Positions 1 to 7,850 of a stretch of DNA of 50,516 nt are shown one piece after another (the stretch's first letter is position 1; each line of letters begins with the position of its first letter). Origin of the DNA: Defluviitaleaceae bacterium. Lineage in GTDB: Bacteria > Bacillota > Clostridia > Lachnospirales > WQUN01. The notes below the pieces were generated by a model that saw nothing but the letters and a program-made list of their open reading frames with translations, did not search any database and had not been told where the DNA came from. The stretch spans positions 1 through 50,516 of the forward strand of contig WRAN01000019.1 in assembly GCA_009780185.1 (NCBI GenBank), in the 5' to 3' direction. Both the position numbers and the translations under genes were made by a program.

Positions 1-54
1 AGCGCGAAGGCGATGACGATGTGTAAAAACACAGAGTCTCCCTTCGCGCTTTTT
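1..54 (+). terminator. Hairpin with T-run ahead of abrB (left)
   Basis: A 10-bp stem, AGCGCGAAGG at 1-10 with CCTTCGCGCT at 41-50, is followed by TTTT. An inner GTGT/ACAC stem lies at 21-32. It has the form of a factor-independent terminator and sits 43 nt before the abrB start. It recurs almost unchanged before the second abrB copy, so it may be a leader attenuator for abrB and not just the end of an upstream gene. Confidence 0.65.
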
Positions 55-96
55 GCTTGTCGTTAGCTTACTACTAAATCACAAGGAGGCAGTACA

Positions 97-378
97 ATGA
101 AACTGGAGCATAAGCACAAGATTGATGATTTGGGTAGGATACTAATCCCAAAGCAGCTAAGAACAGAGCTGGGTGCAAGCACAGGGGACACGCTAGTAAT
201 CAGCTACGAAGATGGCATGGCGACTATGCGGCTGGGAGAAAGCAATCCGGATGACGACAGTGTTATAACATGTGAGGACGTAAGCGGAAAAGGTACAGTG
301 GAAAGGTATTTGTGTATGTCGTGTCAGGAGATAAAGGACGCAGATGAAGTTAGTGTTGTTACAGAAAACGCACAGTAA
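97..378 (+). CDS. AbrB/SpoVT-family transcriptional regulator (left copy)
   Basis: A 93-residue protein. Residues 1-48 form a SpoVT-AbrB swapped-hairpin DNA-binding domain (IDDLGRILIPKQLRTELG, then GDTLVIS). The rest is a short acidic linker and a tail with a CMSC pair that could bind metal in a dimer. AbrB proteins are small dimeric or tetrameric DNA binders controlling transition-state and surface genes. The start is fixed by AAGGAGG at 83-89. A terminator follows at 419-453, so it is its own unit, but a nearly identical gene (86 of 93 residues) heads the mirror cassette at the other end of the window. That pairing suggests it controls the metalloprotease cassette, which is inference. It is not SpoVT itself, which is about twice as long. 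Confidence 0.9.
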   Translation: MKLEHKHKIDDLGRILIPKQLRTELGASTGDTLVISYEDGMATMRLGESNPDDDSVITCEDVSGKGTVERYLCMSCQEIKDADEVSVVTENAQ

Positions 379-418
379 AAAGCACACAATAACAAGTCAA
401 CAATAAAAAATCCAGGAA

Positions 419-453
419 AAGCAAGGGGCGCTCGAGGAGCGCTCTTTTGCTTT
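419..453 (+). terminator. Terminator after left abrB
   Basis: The inverted repeat GCGCTC-GAG-GAGCGC is nested in an outer AAGCAA/TTGCTT pair and followed by a T-rich stretch. The same hairpin in improved form follows the right abrB. Confidence 0.8.
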
Positions 454-541
454 ATCAGGTTGCATAATGACTGGGCAATAAAATGGGCAATAAAAAATCT
501 GACTAAACGCGTCTAATAATGCATAGAGATATCGAAAAATG

Positions 542-569
542 TTGCATCATGAAAGGCATGTGGTATAAT
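542..569 (+). promoter_or_regulatory. Promoter of left metalloprotease gene
   Basis: TTGCAT (542-547), a 16-bp spacer and TATAAT (564-569) with an extended -10 TG. The right copy keeps TTGCAT with 17 bp and TATGAT, which supports function. The remaining part of 380-541 holds only the abrB terminator. Confidence 0.7.
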
Positions 570-616
570 GCACCAAATTTTCAAAGAGATACCACTTAGC
601 CTACAAGGAGGAAGCG

Positions 617-3600
617 ATGAGAAATACGAGTATAAAAACAGTTATGAGGAAAGTAATATGTTTAGTGATAACAGGAATAATGCTGTTATCTCTGGGTAAC
701 ACCGTCATGGCAACAATTCATCCCAGTACAGCATTAGGTATAGATGAATCAGGTGTAGAATTTGATTTTTGTGATAACTGGGAAGATGATTTCGAGTCAG
801 GCACCGTCATGCTTTATCTTTTTGAAAATGACGAACCCGTAGTGCAAGAAATCCCCGCCGAGCTACTAGATGAGGCGATATTAGAGCATATGGGCTGGGA
901 TGGACTATCAGAGTTTGTACCGCCTGTTGAGCCCCACGAAGTAGAGGTAATGTACTACTTTGGCTGGGATTCTATTGAGCCGCAAATCATGAGTATAGAG
1001 GAATTTTATCAGTCAATATATCCAGATTTATATATAGAAGCGGGTATTCTCTACAGCAATGGCAATGAAATGAATGTAGATGATTCTACAGCCTTTGGTA
1101 TTATGCCATTAAACGCTGCAACCCTAAACCTATCAACAAGCTCCTGGACATCCTCATTCAATGCCAGCAGCACAACAATCCAAGTAACCTCTAATGCCCA
1201 GTGGACTGTCAATGATGGTAATCTTGGCTGGGTAAGGGTGGAGAATATAACCCCAGCAAATCGCACAGGTAACGGCTCCTTTAGGCTTACAACATTTCCA
1301 AATCCAGGCGTACAACCCAGAAGCGGTACAATAACAGTAACAGCCCCAGGGGCACCAACTCGCACAATAACAGTAACCCAGCAAGCCCACCCGCCAACGC
1401 TTAGCCTAAGCACAAGTTCCTGGAATCCTACATCAGCAGTATCCTCCGCAGTAGTAACCATAAGTGCCAACGGCACGTGGTCAATCACAAGCAATCAATC
1501 CTGGCTGACAATTACCCATATAACCCCAGGAACCAGAACCGGAGGCGGCTTCTTCACAATGAATGTAACCGCCAATACAAGCGCGTCTACAAGGACGGGC
1601 ACCGTAACGGTATCTCTGCCGGGAGTCCCCGCAAGGACAGTAACAGTAACTCAAGCAGCTCACCAGGCTAATCTGGCAGTATCCTCATCAGGCTGGACGC
1701 TTCAAACCCACCATTCAAGCCAATCAACGGTAAATGTAACATCCAATGGCAACTGGACGGTATCCAGCAATGCCACATCATGGCTGACAGTATCGCGTTC
1801 AAGCGGCAGCGGTAATGGCTCCTTTGTAATGAGTGCAACAGAAAATACCGGCTCTTCAACAAGAAATGGAACAATAACGGTAACAGGAGGCGGGGTAACT
1901 AGGACAATCCCAGTATCCCAGGCAGCTCAAGCCGGAAGCCTAAGTTTATCCCTTACAACCTGGACTCCGTCTCATACAGCAGATAGCATAAGTGTAAATG
2001 TATTTTCCAATGGTCAGTGGACAGTATCCAGCAATGCAACGTCCTGGCTGACAGTAACGCCAGCCAGCAATACCGGAAATCGCCCGTTTACGATAAGCGT
2101 CACAGCTAATACCGGAGCGTCAGCAAGAAGCGGAACCATAACTGTAACTGGTGGCGGGGTAACGAGGACAGTATCAGTAACCCAATCAGCCCAACCAGCT
2201 CAGGCCGCAACCCTAAATCTATCCCAATCAACCTGGAATCCAGCATCAGTAGCCAGCAATGTAAATATAACAGTAACATCCAATAGAACCTGGAGTGTAA
2301 GCAGTAACGCAACCTCGTGGTTGACGGTATCCCCATCTAGCGGAGCAAATAATGGCGCATTTACAATCAACGCCACAGCCAACACCGGATCTACCTCAAG
2401 GACTGGCACAATAACAGTAACAGCCCCAGGGGCAACCACCCGAACAATATCAGTAATCCAAGCAGCGGCAGTAAATGTGACAGTAACCTTCAACGCCAAC
2501 GGCGGTACTGGAGGCCCCACAGCAAGAACAGTGCTGGCAGGCAGTCAAGTAGGGGCATTAACCCCAGACCCAAGCAGAATAGGTCATACATTTGGAGGCT
2601 GGTTTACAGCCCAAACAGGAGGCGTACAAGTCAGTGCTAGCACAGTTGTAAATGGCAATATAACCTATTGGGCACGGTGGAATACCAGGATAAACCTAAA
2701 CGCAAACGGCGGAGTAGGAGTGCCGTCATATATAATCCAGCAGTCAGGCACAAGCCATGCTCTACCAGCACCGACCCGAGACGGATATATATTTCTAGGC
2801 TGGTCTTTAACACCACAAGTGACATCTTTAGATGCAGGCATATACGAAGGCGACTTAAATGATTTATATATAAGTGGTTTTAATCAAGCTTACATTGAAG
2901 AAAACTTGGAAGAAACCACAGTATGGGATGTTGACGCACATGATGCATATGCAATAACTCCGGCAAATATAAGTTTTATAGTAGGTGCGCTTGCTTTCAA
3001 CGGTCAGATGACAGTACACGCCCATTGGGTTAGGGCACATATAGTAACCTTTAACCCCAATGGAGGAGAGCTAATGTCCCATCAGCTGACTCAGCGTGTG
3101 ACAGACAATACGGCAGTGGGTACTTTGCCAACACCAACCAGGTCAGGATATGCATTTATGGGCTGGTATTCTACATTAACTGGTAGTGACACCGAAGTGT
3201 TTCACAGTGAGGTAATAAGAAACAATAGAACCTTTCACGCAAGATGGATGATTACAGTAACCTTTAACCCAAATGGTGGTGAAATGCCTTCAGGACAAGA
3301 ATCCAGACAAGTTATCTCAGGCTATCCACTAGTTATGCCGTCTCAGCCAATACGGGTAGGTGCAACCACAGGACGTAGAAAAACTGGATGGTTTACTGCT
3401 GTTGATGGAGGAAATGAAGTGCCTCATCTTACTTTTGCGCCTAACTCTAACGTTACGTATCATGCGCGGTGGGTGTTGAATATAGACTTGAGGCGGCATT
3501 TGACTTACTGGACACATTCCAACAATATAACAATACTGTCTACTGAAATAAATGTAGACCCCATTGTGGAGAATGCGTGGACGCGAGGTATCGGCAGTGG

Positions 3601-4015
3601 GATAAGTGGTGCTAATAGTTGGAATAGCAGTTCCGCGCCAGTAAACTTCACAGTATCCCCTACATCGCTCACCTCTAGGAATAGGGTTATTGTCGAAGAG
3701 CATAGGAATAGGCCAGACGTTTTGGGGTGGGCACAGAATGGAGTCCTGGGGTTTCGGATTAATTGGTTTGAGATTGTATTGAACTCTTACGCAATTGAAA
3801 ACCTTGCATCCTGGGAAGGTTATAATCTCCAACACGTTATAACAAGCGTTATGGTACATGAACTAGGCCATACAATAGGCTTAGAGGATGGTTTTATTGG
3901 CAATCCCCATGAGGGATATATTAATAGCAGTATTATGAACCAAGACAGAAGCAGAGGTACGCTATATCGGCCAACGCAGTTCGATATTGTAAGTCTTTCG
4001 TATATCTACGATTAA
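617..4015 (+). CDS. Secreted BACON/InlB-repeat zinc metalloprotease (left copy)
   Basis: 1132 residues. A signal peptide (about 1-32) precedes an acidic segment with repeated YYFGWD/EHMGWDG motifs. Five BACON-type beta-sandwich repeats of about 85 residues follow (roughly 170-615; signature SNxxWxV, SWLTV, GTITV, R-T-xxVTQ), then four Listeria-Bacteroides (InlB B-type, Flg_new) repeats with FNxNGG and GWF/GWY. The C-terminal domain carries HELGHTIGLED (His1081) and a Met-turn SIMN, typical of a metzincin; the third zinc ligand position is Asp, as in snapalysin. BACON and Flg_new modules usually bind glycans or other surfaces. No wall anchor is visible, so it is probably released or held by its repeats. 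AAGGAGG sets the start. The paralogue is at 46105-49635. Substrate unknown. Confidence 0.85.
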   Translation: MRNTSIKTVMRKVICLVITGIMLLSLGNTVMATIHPSTALGIDESGVEFDFCDNWEDDFESGTVMLYLFENDEPVVQEIPAELLDEAILEHMGWDGLSEFVPPVEPHEVEVMYYFGWDSIEPQIMSIEEFYQSIYPDLYIEAGILYSNGNEMNVDDSTAFGIMPLNAATLNLSTSSWTSSFNASSTTIQVTSNAQWTVNDGNLGWVRVENITPANRTGNGSFRLTTFPNPGVQPRSGTITVTAPGAPTRTITVTQQAHPPTLSLSTSSWNPTSAVSSAVVTISANGTWSITSNQSWLTITHITPGTRTGGGFFTMNVTANTSASTRTGTVTVSLPGVPARTVTVTQAAHQANLAVSSSGWTLQTHHSSQSTVNVTSNGNWTVSSNATSWLTVSRSSGSGNGSFVMSATENTGSSTRNGTITVTGGGVTRTIPVSQAAQAGSLSLSLTTWTPSHTADSISVNVFSNGQWTVSSNATSWLTVTPASNTGNRPFTISVTANTGASARSGTITVTGGGVTRTVSVTQSAQPAQAATLNLSQSTWNPASVASNVNITVTSNRTWSVSSNATSWLTVSPSSGANNGAFTINATANTGSTSRTGTITVTAPGATTRTISVIQAAAVNVTVTFNANGGTGGPTARTVLAGSQVGALTPDPSRIGHTFGGWFTAQTGGVQVSASTVVNGNITYWARWNTRINLNANGGVGVPSYIIQQSGTSHALPAPTRDGYIFLGWSLTPQVTSLDAGIYEGDLNDLYISGFNQAYIEENLEETTVWDVDAHDAYAITPANISFIVGALAFNGQMTVHAHWVRAHIVTFNPNGGELMSHQLTQRVTDNTAVGTLPTPTRSGYAFMGWYSTLTGSDTEVFHSEVIRNNRTFHARWMITVTFNPNGGEMPSGQESRQVISGYPLVMPSQPIRVGATTGRRKTGWFTAVDGGNEVPHLTFAPNSNVTYHARWVLNIDLRRHLTYWTHSNNITILSTEINVDPIVENAWTRGIGSGISGANSWNSSSAPVNFTVSPTSLTSRNRVIVEEHRNRPDVLGWAQNGVLGFRINWFEIVLNSYAIENLASWEGYNLQHVITSVMVHELGHTIGLEDGFIGNPHEGYINSSIMNQDRSRGTLYRPTQFDIVSLSYIYD

Positions 4016-4102
4016 CAGCCCGAGTATATATCTAACGTGTTTAATAATAACCTATATATTAATGCAATAAGCTCTCGCATTATTTAAACAGGAGATGATG
4101 AT

Positions 4103-5329
4103 ATGAGAAAGACGATATTATTAGTATTAATAGTAATTTTTCTATTTGCGATAGTGGCATGTTCAAATATTTCTCCAATTGCTGAAGAAGGAACAGAACA
4201 AACGCCAATAATCACAGAATATATTGCTGACGAAAACCCGTTAGCATTTCATGATGAAGAAGAAATTGTATTTATTAGACCTGGAGACAGGATAGTCTTT
4301 AGGGATATTGACCATGTGCTTTTTATGGCAAGCCATGTTGTAAGGGCTGAGGTATTGGACTACAGGCTTGAGCGGATAAGCTCTGTTCTATCGGATCGCG
4401 TAATCGAAGAACACGAATATGATAGAGTATTTTTGTGGAATACCGTTCACCGCTTAAGGGTTACAGAGGTATTTGTAGGAAATGTTGAAATAGACGACGT
4501 TATCGAAGTTGCGCAAGAGATTTACTGTTTTTTCAATCCTGATTTCCCAAACCCCACAAAAGTTTCCTTTGCATATGGAGACGAGTTAATCTTTTTACTG
4601 AATTGCTATGAAGAACGTGGCTTTAGGCCTCAGCCAATGTCATTGGCAGTCCACATCCATTCGGTATATCAAGTACCTCCTTCTGGTGCAGGACTGGCTT
4701 ATGAGTTGGAAAGTGTTTCTACTGATAATAATTTAATTCTAACTGTAGGACGTCTAGAGCAAATTGCTGAGGAAGCTGGACTCAGACCCGCGCCGCTCCC
4801 ACCACTCAGGCCTCCTGCTGGAAATGACACTGGGACAGGGCAAGGGTCTGAGGAAGAGCCGCAAGAGCCGTCGCCTCAGCCAACCCTAGCCCCCTCGCCT
4901 ACACTAACCCCATCCCCCACGCCATATCCTGACAATGAAGGCGATGAAGCAGAAGAAAATGATACTCCACTGGTTCTACTGCGCTTCGTGATAGGAAGTC
5001 TATATTACACAAACCAAGCCGGAGAAACCCTAATCGGCGACGCGGAACCATTCATAGTAGGCAACCGTGCCCATGTCCCACTACGCATAATAGCAGAGGC
5101 CCTAGGCGCAGAAGTAGCCTGGAGTCGCGCAACCCGTACCGGATATATGACAAAGGATGGCATTACCGTTTCCATAGTTGTCAACGAGCCACTCCCTGAC
5201 GACATGGGTATGCCAGTAATAATAAACAACCGCACCTTCGTACCAGCCCGCTATATATCTGAAACCTTCGGCGCAGAAGTACGCTGGGATAGGGATAACT
5301 CGGCTGTGTATGTATATCGGCCTCAGTAA
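4103..5329 (+). CDS. Lipoprotein with a shared N-terminal domain and a copper-amine-oxidase-like C-terminal domain
   Basis: 408 residues starting with a lipoprotein signal (IVAC lipobox, Cys20). Residues about 65-230 form a domain shared with the product of 44733-46049: RDIDH, a VVRAEVLD strand, a V-F-x-G-x-V-E-I-D-D stretch and YGDELIF. A Pro/Ser/Thr linker (about 230-285) follows. Residues 290-408 are a copper amine oxidase N-terminal-like domain (Cu_amine_oxidN1; VPLRIIAEALGAEVAW and FVPARYISETFGAEVRW), a common extracytoplasmic module in Clostridia without known catalysis. AGGAGATGATG precedes the ATG, 87 bp after the protease stop, so the two are probably co-transcribed. It may be a surface partner of the protease; the function of the first domain is unknown. 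Confidence 0.8.
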   Translation: MRKTILLVLIVIFLFAIVACSNISPIAEEGTEQTPIITEYIADENPLAFHDEEEIVFIRPGDRIVFRDIDHVLFMASHVVRAEVLDYRLERISSVLSDRVIEEHEYDRVFLWNTVHRLRVTEVFVGNVEIDDVIEVAQEIYCFFNPDFPNPTKVSFAYGDELIFLLNCYEERGFRPQPMSLAVHIHSVYQVPPSGAGLAYELESVSTDNNLILTVGRLEQIAEEAGLRPAPLPPLRPPAGNDTGTGQGSEEEPQEPSPQPTLAPSPTLTPSPTPYPDNEGDEAEENDTPLVLLRFVIGSLYYTNQAGETLIGDAEPFIVGNRAHVPLRIIAEALGAEVAWSRATRTGYMTKDGITVSIVVNEPLPDDMGMPVIINNRTFVPARYISETFGAEVRWDRDNSAVYVYRPQ

Positions 5330-5388
5330 ACTAAATTGGCATCCCCTAATTGAAACAAAAGTATATTAATGAAATAGAAGTAATGACT

Positions 5389-5436
5389 AAGCCCATCAGA
5401 TGAGGATTTTCATCCATCCTTCATGTGTTGGGCTTT
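5389..5436 (+). terminator. Probable terminator of left cassette
   Basis: AAGCCCA and TGGGCTT pair around an inner GATGA/TCATC hairpin, followed by a short T-run. The loop is long, so strength is uncertain. Confidence 0.5.
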
Positions 5437-5475
5437 AATGATGTAGTAATTTAGCAATGGAAACATTTGTGAATT

Positions 5476-5503
5476 TGCTTGCTATATAAATGAGATTATA
5501 ATT
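5476..5503 (+). promoter_or_regulatory. Promoter of LCP gene
   Basis: TTGCTT, a 16-bp spacer and TATAAT lie 50 bp before the LCP start. Confidence 0.6.
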
Positions 5504-5552
5504 ATTTTTGATGCATCGGGGAACTTGCCATAATTTCTAGGAGGCTATACGA

Positions 5553-6686
5553 ATGTTAAGGAAGATAACGAATTACAATAATCAGCGTCTATCCCGGTGG
5601 ATGCGTACTTTTTTAAAATCATTTTTTATAACAACATTTTCAACACTTGCAGTATTTGCTACTGTGATAGTAATTTTTAATGTGATCGTTGCACCGCCTG
5701 AACAACGCGAGGTTATATCAGCTCCATCAGACGAGGCGAACAGGCACACTGTTGATGATGAAGGGTTTTTGGTTGTAGAAGATGACGATTATTATGAAGA
5801 TGATGAATGTCCATGGCCTACATACAATGCGCCCTCTTGGGCTGTAGACAGACGCGAGTATTTTTGGACATTTCTTATCGTTGGCTTGAATGAGGGGACA
5901 AATGCTAACACGGTAATGGTTGCTTCTTATTGCAGTATTACAAGAGAAGCGAGTCTTGTTAGCATCCCACGTGACATTCCTGTACACCCAACTCGCAATG
6001 GCAGAAAAATAAGCTCATCTTATATGATAGGAGCTGGCAGAGGGCGTGGCATTGAAGGCGGTGTGGCACAGATGCAAAGAGATGTTCAATCTGTTATCGG
6101 GTTTATCCCCGATTACTATGTCGTTATTGACTATGATACCTTCTTCACCATAATTGATGCCGTTGGTGGCATTTACATTGATGTTCCTATCCGTATGCGC
6201 TATGACGACCCTTTCCAGAGTTTAGTCATTGATATCCACCCTGGTTTGCAACATATGGATGGAGAAACTGCTTTGCTATTTTCACGCTTTAGGCAAGCTA
6301 ATCGCAACTCAGGTTATCCCAGTTTACCAGATGGAGATTTGGGGCGAATAAGAAATCAGCAAGCGGTTATCAATGCTGTTATTGATCAATTGCTTAGAGT
6401 CGAAAATCTTAATCCAGTAAGAATAAATGAGTTTGTAAACATTTTTAACGAGAGCGTACACACAAACATACCTTTAAGAGATATGCTATTTTTCGCAAAT
6501 GAATTGCGACATATAGATGGAATGGACGCACTGTCTACTTATACATTTCCTACCCATTCCGGCACGGCAAACGGCGTATCTTACCTTTGGCTGACACCAT
6601 CTTCTGTGATTGAAATTTTAAACAAGACAGTTAATCCATTTGAAGGAGATATTTCTGTAAGTGATTTGCGTATAGTTAGACAGTAG
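5553..6686 (+). CDS. LytR-CpsA-Psr (LCP) family cell-wall glycopolymer ligase
   Basis: 377 residues: a short cytoplasmic N-terminus, one membrane helix (about 20-47), an acidic linker, and an extracellular LCP domain (about 105-340). LCP hallmarks are ANTVMVASY, VSIPRDIPV with the conserved Arg, YYVVIDYDTFFTIIDAVGGI, a GLQHMDGETALLFSRFR segment and GDLGRIRNQQAVINA. LCP enzymes transfer undecaprenyl-pyrophosphate-linked polymers such as teichoic acid or capsule to peptidoglycan. AGGAGG sets the start. mazG begins 17 bp after the stop, so the two are probably co-transcribed. Confidence 0.9.
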   Translation: MLRKITNYNNQRLSRWMRTFLKSFFITTFSTLAVFATVIVIFNVIVAPPEQREVISAPSDEANRHTVDDEGFLVVEDDDYYEDDECPWPTYNAPSWAVDRREYFWTFLIVGLNEGTNANTVMVASYCSITREASLVSIPRDIPVHPTRNGRKISSSYMIGAGRGRGIEGGVAQMQRDVQSVIGFIPDYYVVIDYDTFFTIIDAVGGIYIDVPIRMRYDDPFQSLVIDIHPGLQHMDGETALLFSRFRQANRNSGYPSLPDGDLGRIRNQQAVINAVIDQLLRVENLNPVRINEFVNIFNESVHTNIPLRDMLFFANELRHIDGMDALSTYTFPTHSGTANGVSYLWLTPSSVIEILNKTVNPFEGDISVSDLRIVRQ

Positions 6687-6703
6687 AAGAAAGGTTGACG
6701 TTT

Positions 6704-7363
6704 ATGGAACTGGATAATCTACTTGAGATAATGAACAGGCTCTTAGGGGAAGATGGCTGCCCATGGGACAAAGAACAAACCCACGAAACTCTGCGTGAGT
6801 ATTTATTAGAAGAATGTTACGAGACAATTGACGCAATAAACACAGGCGATATGACTTCTTTAAAAGAAGAACTAGGAGATGTGCTTCTCCAAGTAGTGTT
6901 TCACGCAAAGTTGGCAGAAAAATCCGGTACATTTACAATGGATGATATCATTGCAGCCATATCCCACAAGCTTGTAAGCCGTCATACCCATATATTCGGG
7001 GATGAAAAAGTTAAAAGCGCCGAAGATGTTATAGATGTATGGGAGGCCAACAAGCAAAAGGAGAAAAAGCAAACCCCTGCCGAAGCTATGGAAGCTGTGC
7101 CTAAGGCACTTCCCGCCTTAGTACGAGCCGCAAAAGTATTAAAGCGCGCTCCTGCAAAAAAGCCTTCAAAGGTTGATGCGCTAAAGGAGCTGAAGTCCTT
7201 GATTGCGGGGCTTGAGGCTGCCGAGACTGACCATTTTCAAATATATGGCAAAATACTACTCAAAATGGTATCACTAGCAGCTATTTTAGGGATAAATGCT
7301 GAAATTTCCTTGACAAACGCCGTAGAAGAGTTTATATATACTAACAGCGCAGAAAGCCCGTGA
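6704..7363 (+). CDS. mazG: MazG nucleoside triphosphate pyrophosphohydrolase
   Basis: 219 residues. The N-terminal MazG domain shows GCPWDKEQTHETLREYLLEE, then EELGDVLLQVVFHA, and the VSRHTHIFG and VWEANKQKEK segments typical of bacterial MazG. It hydrolyses (d)NTPs to NMP and pyrophosphate and helps clear damaged nucleotides. The protein is shorter than the usual 260 or so residues: the second MazG half is reduced to a short helical tail, so activity rests on the first domain. ATG at 6704 is preferred over the TTG at 6695 because AGAAAGG lies 9 nt before it. mazG followed by an HU gene is a common Clostridia arrangement. Confidence 0.93.
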   Translation: MELDNLLEIMNRLLGEDGCPWDKEQTHETLREYLLEECYETIDAINTGDMTSLKEELGDVLLQVVFHAKLAEKSGTFTMDDIIAAISHKLVSRHTHIFGDEKVKSAEDVIDVWEANKQKEKKQTPAEAMEAVPKALPALVRAAKVLKRAPAKKPSKVDALKELKSLIAGLEAAETDHFQIYGKILLKMVSLAAILGINAEISLTNAVEEFIYTNSAESP

Positions 7364-7406
7364 ATAGCGGGCTATAGCACCGTTTACTAAAAACCAAAAA
7401 GCGGTG
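7355..7406 (+). promoter_or_regulatory. Two hairpins between mazG and hup
   Basis: AGCCCG/CGGGCT (7355-7373) overlaps the mazG stop, and a CACCG/CGGTG pair lies at about 7378-7406. There are no T-runs, so they may act as processing or attenuation structures ahead of hup. Confidence 0.35.
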
Positions 7407-7432
7407 TATGCATCCTAAAGGAGGATTATGGA

Positions 7433-7708
7433 ATGAACAAGACGGAACTTATTGCGGCCATAGCGGCAAAATCCGACCTAACCAAGAAAGACGTGGAAAA
7501 ATCACTCTCCGCGTTTGAAGAGGTAGTAACAGAAGCCTTAGTAGCAGGAGACAAAGTGCAATTGGTGGGCTTCCTCACCATAGACGTGGTGGAAAGAGCT
7601 GCACGCGATGGACGTAACCCACAAACCGGCGCTCCAATGAAAATTGCCGCTTCCAAAGCACCACGCTTTAAAGTTGGCAAGAAGTTGCGTGACGCTGTTA
7701 ACGCATAA
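7433..7708 (+). CDS. hup: HU family nucleoid protein
   Basis: 91 residues, standard HU length. The N-terminal helix pair (MNKTELIAAIAAKSDLTKKD) and the arm signature GRNPQTGAPMKI with Pro in the minor-groove-intercalating arm are both present. HU dimers bend and compact DNA with little sequence preference. An AAAGGAGG site precedes the ATG. A decoy ATG at 7428 runs into a stop after one codon and overlaps the true start. A strong terminator follows. Confidence 0.96.
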   Translation: MNKTELIAAIAAKSDLTKKDVEKSLSAFEEVVTEALVAGDKVQLVGFLTIDVVERAARDGRNPQTGAPMKIAASKAPRFKVGKKLRDAVNA

Positions 7709-7725
7709 TAAGTATTACAGCTTAT

Positions 7726-7767
7726 AGGGCTACGATGGAATTTATCTTCAATCGTAGCCCTTTTTAT
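7726..7767 (+). terminator. Terminator after hup
   Basis: GGGCTACGAT pairs perfectly with ATCGTAGCCC across a 14-nt loop, followed by TTTTTATTTTT. Confidence 0.93.
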
Positions 7768-7850
7768 TTTTCGTGTATTATTGTAGTATACTAAGACTTC
7801 TCACCTTCTATTAAATGAAAAAAGTAAGGCCATTGATTAGGAGGATATTA

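Larger units (their letters stand above)
1..4015 (+). repeat. Left arm of large inverted duplication
   Basis: This arm carries hairpin, abrB, terminator, promoter and metalloprotease in the same order as 46105-50301 on the opposite strand. By eye, similarity is highest at the outer edge (about 94 of 96 leader bases identical), drops to about 92% in abrB and to roughly 80% in the compared part of the protease gene. The first base of the window coincides with the first base of the outer hairpin, so the true outer limit of the left arm is not visible. No transposase or terminal short repeat accompanies the arm, so it is a gene duplication and not a recognisable insertion sequence. Confidence 0.85.

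Noticed and set aside
97..378. SpoVT of the spoVT-mazG sporulation region
   Set aside because: At 93 residues it lacks the C-terminal GAF domain of SpoVT and lies over 6 kb from mazG.
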